From contig CALVWV010000023.1 of the NCBI GenBank assembly GCA_944368065.1, positions 1 to 46,004 of the forward strand: a stretch of 46,004 nt of DNA. Direction: 5' to 3'. Within the stretch, counting starts at the first letter, position 1, and each line of letters begins with the position of its first letter. Shown in pieces: positions 16,161 to 23,905 of the stretch. A program made the translations under genes and the position numbers. The notes under the pieces were generated by a model. It was given only the letters and a program-made list of their open reading frames with translations. It was not told the origin of the DNA and did not search any database. This DNA is from an uncultured Clostridia bacterium. GTDB lineage: Bacteria > Bacillota > Clostridia > Christensenellales > Borkfalkiaceae.

Positions 16161-17399
16161 ATGGCACATAACGTTATAGCCGAAGCAAAAAAATGTTTGA
16201 ACTGCAAAAAGCCGCTTTGCAGGACGGGCTGTCCGATAAACACGCCCATCCCCCAGATGATACAGGCTTTTCTGAACGGAGATATAGACGGCGCGGGCAA
16301 AATGCTCTTCGATAACAACCCGCTTTCGGTAATATGCTCCATAGTATGCGACCACGGAAGGCAGTGCCAGGGGCACTGCGTGCGCGGCATAAAGGGCGAC
16401 CCCGTTGAAATAAGCACGATAGAAAACTTTATTTCAGAGCGCTACCTTGACGTTGTAAAGATAGACAAGGAACCGGCAAACAAAATAAAAGTTGCAGTTA
16501 TAGGTTCGGGCCCCGCGGGCATTACCACCGCGATAAAGATGGCGCAGCTCGGCTACGACGTTACCGTCTTTGAATCCAAGGCGAGGATAGGCGGCGTTCT
16601 GAGGTTCGGCATACCCGAATTCAGACTTCCCAAGAGCTTCATCGACCGCTACGATACAATCATGCGCGGCCTCGGCATAAAGATACGCCCCAACATGACT
16701 ATAGGCAAAGTGTTCGGCGTGGAAGAGCTCTTCCGCGACGGCTTCAAAGCCATATCGATAGGTACGGGCGTTTCGTGGCCCAACACCCTGAACATCAAGG
16801 GCGAAACGCTGGGCAACGTGCACTACGGCGTGCATTACCTTGAATCGCCCGACGTGTACGATCTGGGCAAGAGCGTTATAGTAATAGGCGCGGGCAACGT
16901 GGCAATGGACGTTGCGCGCACGGCTTTGAGACACGGCGTGCGCGACGTAAAGATTGTAGTGCGCAGCGACCGCTCCACCGCCAACATCGACGAGCTTGAA
17001 TATGCCGAAATAGAGGGCGCGCAGGTTATATTCAACAAAGCGCCCGTTGAAATAACCGACAGCGGCGTATACTTCAAAGATACCGTCTGCGACGAAAACC
17101 ACAAGGTTATTTCCACATCGGACACGACCACTTTCATGCCCGCGGATTCCGTTATCATTGCGGTATCCCAGAAGCCTTCCACCCTTCTTCTCACCACGAC
17201 GTTCGGTCTGGAACTCACAAGCCGCGGCCTTGCCAAGACGGACGAAAACGGCATGACCTCCATACCTGGACTGTTTGCCTCGGGCGACGTCGTAAAAGGC
17301 GCGAGAACGGTTGTCGAAGCAGTAGAACAGGCAAAGAGAGTTGCCCTTGCGATGGACAGCTACTTAAAGTCGCTTCCCGCAGAAGAAAAGAACGCGTAA
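16161..17399 (+). CDS. GltD/NfnB-like NAD(P)H flavoprotein with two Fe-S sites
   Basis: This 412-residue protein resembles the small subunit of glutamate synthase and related NAD(P)-binding flavoproteins (NfnB, SudA). The N-terminal Fe-S domain has CLNCKKPLCRTGCP (12-25) and a second cluster set CSIVCDHGRQCQGHC. Then come an FAD Rossmann motif GSGPAG (about 114-119), an NAD(P) motif GAGNVAMD, and a C-terminal ASGDV FAD-binding motif. It transfers electrons between NAD(P)H and Fe-S partners. No gltA/gltB large subunit and no nfnA is adjacent, so it either works as a homo-oligomer or pairs with a protein encoded elsewhere. AGGGAG precedes the ATG. Exact reaction uncertain. Confidence 0.85.
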   Translation: MAHNVIAEAKKCLNCKKPLCRTGCPINTPIPQMIQAFLNGDIDGAGKMLFDNNPLSVICSIVCDHGRQCQGHCVRGIKGDPVEISTIENFISERYLDVVKIDKEPANKIKVAVIGSGPAGITTAIKMAQLGYDVTVFESKARIGGVLRFGIPEFRLPKSFIDRYDTIMRGLGIKIRPNMTIGKVFGVEELFRDGFKAISIGTGVSWPNTLNIKGETLGNVHYGVHYLESPDVYDLGKSVIVIGAGNVAMDVARTALRHGVRDVKIVVRSDRSTANIDELEYAEIEGAQVIFNKAPVEITDSGVYFKDTVCDENHKVISTSDTTTFMPADSVIIAVSQKPSTLLLTTTFGLELTSRGLAKTDENGMTSIPGLFASGDVVKGARTVVEAVEQAKRVALAMDSYLKSLPAEEKNA

Positions 17400-17400
17400 T

Positions 17401-17422
17401 TGCCGCATATATGGCGGTCAAT
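17401..17422. repeat. Dispersed CATATATG palindrome, copy 2
   Basis: TGCCGCATATATGGCGGTCAATT-type element directly after the stop codon at 17397-17399. Compared with the copy at 1931, bases on both arms differ but still pair (CCG/CGG instead of CGG/CCG), and the TCAATT tail is shared. Confidence 0.45.
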
Positions 17423-17503
17423 TCACTTTGATACGCTTATATGCACATGTCAATGCATTTTTCAAAACGGGCGGCAATATGCCCCTTTCAATCAAAAATA
17501 TTT

Positions 17504-17534
17504 GCCTGCGGCAACTCAAGCCGCAGGCTTTTTT
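17504..17534 (+). terminator. Terminator of the HIT-flavoprotein operon
   Basis: A 9-bp stem (GCCTGCGGC, 17504-17512, with its complement at 17520-17528) has a 7-nt loop and is followed by six T residues. Confidence 0.9.
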
Positions 17535-17602
17535 CTCTTCTTTTTTTGCTGCATTTTTATAAACGGTATGTATATTTATAAAAATATTCACAGAATAAGC
17601 TA

Positions 17603-17636
17603 TTGCATTGACTTTATGCAAAAGCAATGATAATAT
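17603..17636 (+). promoter_or_regulatory. Promoter of the MATE gene with an overlapping dyad
   Basis: TTGACT (17608-17613), 17 bp, TGA-TAATAT (box 17631-17636). The inverted repeat TTGCAT (17603-17608) / ATGCAA (17616-17621) straddles the -35 and could be an operator. Confidence 0.65.
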
Positions 17637-17639
17637 ATA

Positions 17640-17812
17640 TATGAAGTAACCCTTATAATATATATAGGGATACACAAAATGATTGTGACGCATACCGCAT
17701 TGAATGCGGGATATATGCGCATTAAAGTCAGTTTTTATAAACAACCTGCCAAAAGCGCGGTACTGCCGCGTTTTTTTGCGGGCCGTCAGAGGTCTTTTAA
17801 GAGGTCGCATTG
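17640..17812 (+). promoter_or_regulatory. Structured leader with a terminator-like hairpin before the MATE gene
   Basis: The leader is about 170 nt. A strong compound hairpin spans 17689-17719: CGCATA pairs with TATGCG, and inside it CCGCATT pairs with AATGCGG across a 1-nt gap, with a GATA bulge. A second hairpin (CGCGG 17756-17760 / CCGCG 17766-17770) is followed by seven T residues and ends about 35 nt before the start codon, as an attenuator would. I recognise no known riboswitch consensus. Confidence 0.5.
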
Positions 17813-19243
17813 ATGAAAGCTATTAACCTTGGCAGTTCAAACGTACTTTCCACCGTGCTCAAATTAATAATTCCTGCCACGATAGCGCAGTTTATAAACG
17901 TGCTGTACTCCATAGTAGACCGCATGTATGTCGGAAACATAGAAGTTATAGGCGATACTGCTCTTGCGGCCGTCGGGGTATGCTCGCCGATAACCATCAT
18001 CATATCCTCCTTTGCCTTTCTTATAGGCACGGGCGGCGCGCCGCTTTTTGCAATGGCGCTCGGCGAAGGCAGGGAAGACAATGCGAGGAAAATACTCTCC
18101 AATGCGGCGGTTGCGCTTGCCGCGATAGCCATAGCTGTGGGCGCGCTGTTCATTGCTTTCCACCGCCCCCTTCTGTACGCTTTCGGCGCCAGCGATAAAA
18201 CTTACGAATACGCAAAGCAGTACCTTATGATTTATGCCGCGGGCGCAATTTTTTCCATTCCGGGCACGGGGCTGAACCAGTACATTACCGCACAGGGCTA
18301 TTCGGGCGTGGCGATGGTTTCCACGATAATAGGCGCAGCCGCAAACATCGGACTCGACCCCGTCTTCATATTCGTTTTTAAAATGAACGTTGCGGGCGCG
18401 GCTACCGCCACCATCATTTCGCAGTTCTTCACTTTCGTATTCGTAATAGTGTTCCTGCGCATGAAATGCACAAAAATAAGGCTGACGCTTGCAAAGCCCG
18501 ACTTTAAAGTTATAGGCAGCATAGTAAAATTCGGCTTTTCGCCGTTCATTATAATGGCGTCCGACGGACTTATAATCATCATACAGAACGCAGTACTGCA
18601 GAGGCTCGGCGGAGCGGACGGCGACAGCTGGATAACCGTATACACAATAGTGCAGGCATTTTTCTCGCTCGTGGCGACGCCGATGCTTGGAATTAGCGAA
18701 GGTTCGCAACCCGTTTTAAGCTACGCGTACGGCGCAAGGAACGAACGGCTTATAAAGCGTTCCGAACTGTGCATAACGGTGGCGTGCCTGATATTCACCA
18801 CCACCATGTTTATAATTTCCATATTCTGCGCAGCGCCTTTCGTGCGCCTGTTTACGGACAGCGACGACATTGCAGCAAAAGCCGTATGGGGCATACGCGT
18901 GTTCATGATAGGCGCAATACCCCTTTCCTTCCAGTACGCGTTTGTGGACGGATTTACGGCGCTCGGTCAGCCCAAATATGCGATAACGCTTTCGCTGATA
19001 AGGAAGATTGTATTCTTTATGGGCAGCATTATAATTCTGCCGATGATATGGGGCGTGAGCGCGGCGTTCTACGCCGAACCCGTTGCCGATATCGCCGCGG
19101 CAATTCTTTCCACTACCGTGTTCTGCATAGTTTTCCCCAGAGTGGTGAAGCGCAGAATAAGCGGCGAGGAGAGCCTGAAAAAGCACCGCTTCCCCCACCG
19201 CAGACAAAAAAAGCAACAGGCCGAGAGCGGTACGGAAAATTAA
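17813..19243 (+). CDS. MATE-family multidrug/cation antiporter
   Basis: This 476-residue integral membrane protein has about 12 hydrophobic segments and the MATE pattern of two homologous six-helix halves. Features include the N-terminal LIIPATIAQFINVLYSIVDRMYVG helix typical of Na+- or H+-coupled MATE exporters, GLNQYITAQGYS, and the second-half SEGSQPVLSYAYGA segment. It exports organic cations or drugs from the cytoplasm; substrate unknown. The start is the ATG at 17813, with AGAGG 8 nt upstream; a TTG directly before it is also in frame. The basic, Gln-rich C-terminal tail is cytoplasmic. It is a single-gene unit with its own promoter, structured leader and terminator. Confidence 0.93.
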   Translation: MKAINLGSSNVLSTVLKLIIPATIAQFINVLYSIVDRMYVGNIEVIGDTALAAVGVCSPITIIISSFAFLIGTGGAPLFAMALGEGREDNARKILSNAAVALAAIAIAVGALFIAFHRPLLYAFGASDKTYEYAKQYLMIYAAGAIFSIPGTGLNQYITAQGYSGVAMVSTIIGAAANIGLDPVFIFVFKMNVAGAATATIISQFFTFVFVIVFLRMKCTKIRLTLAKPDFKVIGSIVKFGFSPFIIMASDGLIIIIQNAVLQRLGGADGDSWITVYTIVQAFFSLVATPMLGISEGSQPVLSYAYGARNERLIKRSELCITVACLIFTTTMFIISIFCAAPFVRLFTDSDDIAAKAVWGIRVFMIGAIPLSFQYAFVDGFTALGQPKYAITLSLIRKIVFFMGSIIILPMIWGVSAAFYAEPVADIAAAILSTTVFCIVFPRVVKRRISGEESLKKHRFPHRRQKKQQAESGTEN

Positions 19244-19273
19244 ACGATTCCAAAAATTATATAGTAATCAATC

Positions 19274-19316
19274 ATAAAGCGTGGCGCGCGGAATTTTTCC
19301 GCGCGCCACGCTTTAT
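19274..19316. terminator. Long terminator after the MATE gene
   Basis: A perfect 20-bp stem (19274-19293 with 19297-19316) has a 3-nt loop; its ends are ATAAAGC/GCTTTAT. Confidence 0.88.
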
Positions 19317-19327
19317 ATTAAAAACAT

Positions 19328-19357
19328 AATTGCCCCGCACATATGTGCGGGGCAATT
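19328..19357. terminator. 30-bp perfect palindrome, terminator of hydCBA
   Basis: AATTGCCCCGCACAT is followed immediately by its exact complement, so the whole 30 bp is palindromic. On the reverse strand a TTTTT run follows after 3 nt, suiting it as the hyd operon terminator. Confidence 0.8.
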
Positions 19358-19420
19358 CATATTTTTCCATTCATTTAACAAGCCGCGCACGCCGTACATG
19401 AGCCGCCTGAACGGTAAAAA

Positions 19421-21136
19421 TCAGTACTTGGGTCTGGGCATGTAAGAAGTATGCAGAAGCTCGTGCGCCTTATGACTGTTGGGCTCGCCGAAGAATTCGA
19501 GGTACAGCGTTTTGACTGCGGGCGGTTCGTCCGAAATCCTGTACTTGTTGTACCTGTCTGAATCGTAAAGCGCGGTGGCGCGCAGCGTTTTGAGGTCCAT
19601 GTTGTTGCGCACTTCGTCGTGAATATAAGGCTGACCGCCGCCGTTTATGCAGCCACCGGGGCAGGCCATTATTTCAACGAACGTGTAGTTCTTTCTGCCG
19701 CTCTTTATGTCGTCCATAACCTTGCGGGCATTTCCGAGTCCGCTTGCAACCGCCACGTTCACGGTGACGCCGCCCAAGGTATATGTAGCTTCCTTTATGC
19801 CCTTCGTGCCGCGCACCTCGTCGAACACGATAGGTTCGTCCTCGTCGCCGAGGGTGCGTGCGGCAAGGCGGAGAGCCGCCTCCATAACGCCGCCCGTCGC
19901 GCCGAATATCGCGCCGCCGCCAGATGCCTGACCGAACGGGTCGTCGAACTCGCTTTCGGGAAGGTTGGCAAAGTCGAGCCCCGCTTCCTTTATCATCTTG
20001 GCAAGCTCGCGCGTGGTGAGCGCCGCGTCGGTGTAATGTCCGAGTTCATCGCGCGTTATTTCAAACTTCTTCGCCGTGCAGGGTATTACGGAAACCACGT
20101 ACAAATCTTCGGGCTTTATGCCCTCCTTCATGCAGTAGTACGTTTTAAGCACAGCGCTGAACATTTCCTGCGGGGATTTGCAGGTGGAAAGATTGGGTAT
20201 GAAGTCGGGATAGTAATGCTCCAGGAACTTGACCCACGCGGGGCAGCAGCTGGTGAACATAGGCGTCGTGCCGCCGTTTTTGAGCCTTGAAATGAGCTCC
20301 GTAGCCTCCTCCATTATGGTAAGGTCGGCAGTTATATCCATGTTGAAGCATTTTACGTCGCCGAGCTGCTTTATGGCGGTTACCATCTTGCCTTCGACGT
20401 TTGTGCCTACAGGCAGACCGAAAGCCTCGCCGAGGGTCGCCCTTACTGAAGGCGCGGTGAAGAACACCACCTTCTTTTTATCGTCTACTATAGCGCCCCA
20501 GACGTCTGCCACCGCCGACTTTTCGTAAAGCGCGCCTACGGGGCAGGCAACTATGCACTGACCGCAGTTCACGCAGGGCGTGAACGCAAGCGAGACATCG
20601 TAAGGCGAACCTATAACCTTTGCGTAGCCGCGGTTTTTGGGACCTATCGCGCCTATCGTCTGGTGTTCGCAAGCGGCAACGCAGCGTGTGCAGAGTATGC
20701 ACTTAGAATTGTCCCTTACAACAGAAGGCGAAAGGTCGTCTATAGGCTGTATGTCGTGGTCGGTGCCGTATTCGTCTTCCTGGGCGTTGTATTCAAGCGC
20801 GAGCTTCTGGAGTTCGCAGTTCATTGAGCGCACGCAGGAAAGACACTTCTTTTTATGCGTGGAGAGTATGAGCTCCACCGTCATCTTCCTCGACTTCCTT
20901 ACCTTGGGGGTATTGGTGCGCACCTCCATGCCCTCGGAAACGGGGTAAACGCAGGCTGCTACGAGACCGCGCGCGCCCGTCGCTTCGACAAGGCACATGC
21001 GGCAGGAGCCGACGCACTGAACGTCCTTTAAATAGCAGAGGGTGGGGATGCGTATATTGGCGAGCTTTGCGGCCTGCAATATAGTAGAGCCTTCGGGTAC
21101 GGAAACGGGAATGCCGTTTATTTTTAAATTTACCAT
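19421..21136 (-). CDS. hydA: [FeFe]-hydrogenase catalytic subunit HydA
   Basis: This 571-residue protein is the H2-forming subunit of a trimeric, probably electron-bifurcating hydrogenase. In order it has an N-terminal [2Fe-2S] domain (Cys34, 45, 48, 62), a His-Cys3 cluster (His94, Cys98, 101, 107) and a two-[4Fe-4S] ferredoxin domain (Cys146, 149, 152, 156 and Cys188, 191, 194, 198). The H-cluster domain has TSCCPAW (Cys297 proton relay, Cys298 ligand), IPCTAKKFE and MACPGGCINGGGQP. All ligands are intact. It is the last gene of hydC-hydB-hydA; AAGGAGG overlaps the hydB stop region. Partner subunits and Fe-S content fit NADH plus reduced ferredoxin as co-substrates. Confidence 0.96.
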   Translation of the reverse strand: MVNLKINGIPVSVPEGSTILQAAKLANIRIPTLCYLKDVQCVGSCRMCLVEATGARGLVAACVYPVSEGMEVRTNTPKVRKSRKMTVELILSTHKKKCLSCVRSMNCELQKLALEYNAQEDEYGTDHDIQPIDDLSPSVVRDNSKCILCTRCVAACEHQTIGAIGPKNRGYAKVIGSPYDVSLAFTPCVNCGQCIVACPVGALYEKSAVADVWGAIVDDKKKVVFFTAPSVRATLGEAFGLPVGTNVEGKMVTAIKQLGDVKCFNMDITADLTIMEEATELISRLKNGGTTPMFTSCCPAWVKFLEHYYPDFIPNLSTCKSPQEMFSAVLKTYYCMKEGIKPEDLYVVSVIPCTAKKFEITRDELGHYTDAALTTRELAKMIKEAGLDFANLPESEFDDPFGQASGGGAIFGATGGVMEAALRLAARTLGDEDEPIVFDEVRGTKGIKEATYTLGGVTVNVAVASGLGNARKVMDDIKSGRKNYTFVEIMACPGGCINGGGQPYIHDEVRNNMDLKTLRATALYDSDRYNKYRISDEPPAVKTLYLEFFGEPNSHKAHELLHTSYMPRPKY

Positions 21137-21154
21137 TTTATATACTGCCCTCCT

Positions 21155-23047
21155 TTACTTCTTTATGATAGCGCCGAACTTGCAGTGCGCTATGCACTGG
21201 CCGCACCTTATGCACTTGGTTGTGTCTATGATGTGAGGCGACTTTACAGAGCCGCTGATTGCCTGTACGGGGCAGTTGCGCGCGCACAGCGTGCAGCCAC
21301 GGCATTTATCTGTAAGAATGTAGTAGTTGAGCAGCGATTTGCAGACGCCCGCAGGGCATCTCTTTTCGTTGATATGCGCTTCGTATTCGTCAATGAAATG
21401 GTTCATTGTGGAAATTATGGGGTTGGGCGCGGACTGTCCGAGCGCGCACAGCGAGGAGCACTGCATATACTCCGCAAGGTCGCGTATGCGCTGGATATCT
21501 TCGGGCTTGCCCTTTCCTTCGGTAATTCTCGTAAGAATTTCCAGAAGGCGCTTGGTACCTATGCGGCAGGGATTGCACTTGCCGCAGCTTTCGTCGGCGG
21601 TGAACTCAAGGTAGAATTTGGCGATATCCACCATACAGGTGTCCTCGTCCATTACAATAAGTCCGCCAGAGCCCATCATTGAGCCTATGGCTTTCAGACT
21701 GTCGAAATCCATGCCCGTATCGATATATTTCGCGGGAATGCAGCCGCCCGAAGGTCCGCCCGTCTGGGCCGCCTTGAACGCCTTGCCGCCGGGTATGCCA
21801 CCGCCGATATCGTAAATTATGGTGCGGAGCGTGGTGCCCATGGGTACTTCCACAAGTCCGACGTTGTGGATTTTGCCGCCGACTGCGAATACCTTTGTGC
21901 CCTTGCTCTTTTCCGTGCCGATTGAGGCAAACCATTTTGCGCCGTTTAAGATGATAGGCGCGACGTTTGCCCACGTTTCAACGTTATTGAGGACGGTGGG
22001 CTTGCCGAACACGCCGCACGTAGCCGAGAAAGGAGGGCGCGGGCGGGGTTCGCCGCGGAAGCCTTCTATGCTCTTCATGAGCGCGGTTTCTTCGCCGCAG
22101 ACAAACGCGCCTGCGCCGAGGCGTATTTCTATATCGAAGTCAAAGCCGCTTCCTAAAATATTTTTGCCTAAAAGTCCGTACTCCCTCGCCTGCTTTATGG
22201 CTATTTCAAGCCTTTCAACGGCAATGGGATACTCCGCGCGGACGTAAATAAAGCCCTGATGCGCGCCTACGACGTAGCCGGCTATTGTCATTGCCTCCAA
22301 AACGCAATGAGGGTCGCCCTCGAGCACAGAACGGTCCATGAACGCGCCGGGGTCGCCCTCGTCGGCATTGCATACGACGTATTTCTCGTCGCCGGGGGCA
22401 GCCTTTGAGGTAGCCCACTTTATGCCCGTGGGGAAGCCCGCGCCGCCGCGGCCGCGAAGACCGGACGCTTTGAGCTCTTCTATCACATCGTCGGGCGACA
22501 TATTCTCAAGCACTTTTGCGAGCGCCATATAGTCGCCTGCGGAGATTGCCTCGTCTATGCTCTCGGCGGCTATAACGCCGCAGTTCCTTAAAGCTATTCG
22601 CATCTGGTGCTTATAGAAAGGTATTTCCGCGAACGGGATTATAGAGCCGTCCTCGTGCACGGTGCCTTCATATAAAAGTTCTTTTACTATGTCTCCGCCC
22701 TTTACAAGGTGCTTTTCGGCAACCGTCTTTGCGTGTTCGGGTGTCATGTGCGGATAGAACGCGCCTTCGGGATATACTATCATTATGGGGCCGAGGGCGC
22801 ACAGGCCGAAGCAGCCCGTCTTTACTATGAGGATATCTTTTATGCCGAGTTCTTCAAAGCTCTTTTCAAGCTGTTCGATAACTTTGAGCGAATGGCTGGA
22901 CGTACAGCCCGTACCGCCGCAGACGAGTACCTGCTTTCTGTAACCCGTAACGGGCGCAAGTTTTTCCGCCTGCTCGCGCACAAGCCTTCTCACCCTTATA
23001 AGGTCGGCAAGTTGTTCAGACTTCTGTTTCAATTCTTCAACGGTCAT
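21155..23047 (-). CDS. hydB: HydB, NuoF-like NADH/FMN subunit of the hydrogenase
   Basis: This 630-residue protein has an N-terminal thioredoxin-like [2Fe-2S] domain (CGGTGCTSS, then KTGCFGLCALGP). A NuoF-type flavin/NAD core follows, with GLRGRGGAGFPTG, CNADEGDPGAFMDR and GAGAFVCGEETAL, then the NuoF [4Fe-4S] segment ESCGKCNPCRIGT with its distal Cys. A C-terminal pair of [4Fe-4S] motifs (CRGCTLCARNCP, CIRCGQCIAHCKFGAI) completes it. It oxidises NADH at FMN and passes electrons to HydA. This composition is that of HydB from bifurcating hydrogenases. It lies 6 bp after hydC and 18 bp before hydA. Confidence 0.95.
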   Translation of the reverse strand: MTVEELKQKSEQLADLIRVRRLVREQAEKLAPVTGYRKQVLVCGGTGCTSSHSLKVIEQLEKSFEELGIKDILIVKTGCFGLCALGPIMIVYPEGAFYPHMTPEHAKTVAEKHLVKGGDIVKELLYEGTVHEDGSIIPFAEIPFYKHQMRIALRNCGVIAAESIDEAISAGDYMALAKVLENMSPDDVIEELKASGLRGRGGAGFPTGIKWATSKAAPGDEKYVVCNADEGDPGAFMDRSVLEGDPHCVLEAMTIAGYVVGAHQGFIYVRAEYPIAVERLEIAIKQAREYGLLGKNILGSGFDFDIEIRLGAGAFVCGEETALMKSIEGFRGEPRPRPPFSATCGVFGKPTVLNNVETWANVAPIILNGAKWFASIGTEKSKGTKVFAVGGKIHNVGLVEVPMGTTLRTIIYDIGGGIPGGKAFKAAQTGGPSGGCIPAKYIDTGMDFDSLKAIGSMMGSGGLIVMDEDTCMVDIAKFYLEFTADESCGKCNPCRIGTKRLLEILTRITEGKGKPEDIQRIRDLAEYMQCSSLCALGQSAPNPIISTMNHFIDEYEAHINEKRCPAGVCKSLLNYYILTDKCRGCTLCARNCPVQAISGSVKSPHIIDTTKCIRCGQCIAHCKFGAIIKK

Positions 23048-23053
23048 TGCGGG

Positions 23054-23542
23054 TTACTCCTTTATGTATTTATCGAGAACGGCCTTGACCTGCTTTTCGG
23101 TAAGTCTGCCGTAAACCTCGTCGTCTACAATCATGACGGGCGCAAGGCCGCACGCACCTACGCAGCGGCAGCTGTCCAGAGAAAACTTTCTGTCCGGCGT
23201 AAGCTCGCCGCAGGAAATGCGGAGCTCCTTTTCAACCGCGTCCAGAACTTTATCTGCGCCCTTTACGTAGCACGCCGTGCCAAGGCATACGCTTATGCGG
23301 TGCTTGCCCTTGGGCTTTAATGAAAACTGCGAATAGAACGTCGCCACGCCGTAAACTTCGGCAAGCGGAATATCCAGCTCGTCGGCGATCATTGTCTGAA
23401 CCTCTGCGGGCAGGTAGCCGTAAATCTGGTTGGCCTTGTGCATTATGGGCATAAGGCAGCCCTTTACCCCCTTTTCGGCGGCAATGAAAGCTTTAAGCTC
23501 CTTTTCCTGCTCCTCGGTTCCCTCAAAAGTGAACTGTGACAT
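23054..23542 (-). CDS. hydC: HydC, NuoE-like [2Fe-2S] subunit of the hydrogenase
   Basis: This 162-residue protein has a helical N-terminus and a thioredoxin-like [2Fe-2S] domain with ligands Cys86, Cys91 (CLGTAC) and Cys127, Cys131 (CVGACGLAP), plus the family segment YGVATFYSQFSLKPKGKH. It is the first gene of hydCBA and completes the electron-transfer trimer. AGGAG lies 6 nt before the ATG. The transcript starts about 125 nt upstream, from a promoter overlapped by a Rex-like operator. Confidence 0.95.
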   Translation of the reverse strand: MSQFTFEGTEEQEKELKAFIAAEKGVKGCLMPIMHKANQIYGYLPAEVQTMIADELDIPLAEVYGVATFYSQFSLKPKGKHRISVCLGTACYVKGADKVLDAVEKELRISCGELTPDRKFSLDSCRCVGACGLAPVMIVDDEVYGRLTEKQVKAVLDKYIKE

Positions 23543-23576
23543 AAATTACTCCTGATTAAAATTACCTTATCATTAG

Positions 23577-23607
23577 GCGCCTTCAGGCGCACGCGTCTGG
23601 CGGACGC
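23577..23607 (-). other. Two small hairpins in the hyd leader
   Basis: GCGCC/GGCGC with a 4-nt loop (23577-23590) and GCGTC/GACGC with a 5-nt loop (23593-23607) lie in tandem, 35-65 nt upstream of hydC. No T tract follows, so they may stabilise the mRNA. Confidence 0.5.
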
Positions 23608-23674
23608 ACAGGGCGCTCCGCAAATGTCCGGATTATCGACGGTATTCGATAAAAAATTACCAAAACACCAGTAC

Positions 23675-23703
23675 ATTATATCACAACTGTTGTTATTTTA
23701 CAA
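23675..23703 (-). promoter_or_regulatory. Promoter of hydCBA
   Basis: On the reverse strand TTGTAA (23698-23703), 17 bp, TGA-TATAAT (box 23675-23680), an extended -10. Confidence 0.75.
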
Positions 23704-23707
23704 ACAA
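23690..23707. promoter_or_regulatory. Rex-like redox operator over the hyd -35
   Basis: The reverse strand reads TTGTT, 8 nt, AACAA within 18 bp, close to the Rex consensus TTGTTAANNNNTTAACAA (12 of its 14 fixed positions would be needed for a perfect call; the three changes are in the inner bases). It covers the -35 box, the position expected for repression at low NADH. Rex control of hydrogenase genes is known in Clostridia. Confidence 0.5.
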
Positions 23708-23787
23708 TATTTTTGCGTTGAAATGTTAAATTTTAATAAAATGCGCAACAGAAGAACATTTATGCTGCAAACCCTCAGTTGCGTCAT

Positions 23788-23834
23788 AAAAAAGCGGCTG
23801 AGCCGCGCGTAAAATCTTCGCGCGGCTCAGCCGC
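23788..23834 (-). terminator. Second terminator after the TIR-like gene
   Basis: A 16-bp stem (23794-23809 with 23819-23834) has a 9-nt loop. On the reverse strand it is followed by TTTTTT (complement of the A run at 23788-23793). Confidence 0.88.
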
Positions 23835-23852
23835 AAATAATGCAAAAATTTT

Positions 23853-23890
23853 AAAAAAGCAGCCGCCGCGGATTGCCGCGGCGGCTGCTT
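23853..23890 (-). terminator. First terminator after the TIR-like gene
   Basis: A 15-bp stem (23857-23871 with 23876-23890) has a 4-nt loop, followed on the reverse strand by a T run. With the next hairpin it makes a tandem block that insulates hydCBA. Confidence 0.9.
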
Positions 23891-23905
23891 GATATAAATC
23901 AGAAA

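Noticed and set aside
17418-17810. A 130-codon reverse-strand open frame in the MATE leader region
   Set aside because: It covers a terminator, a promoter and a structured leader of the other strand, and has no ribosome site.
17640-17812. Known riboswitch (guanidine, preQ1, SAM, TPP, ZTP, THF, c-di-GMP)
   Set aside because: None of the conserved sequence blocks of these classes could be matched by eye; kept only as an unassigned leader.
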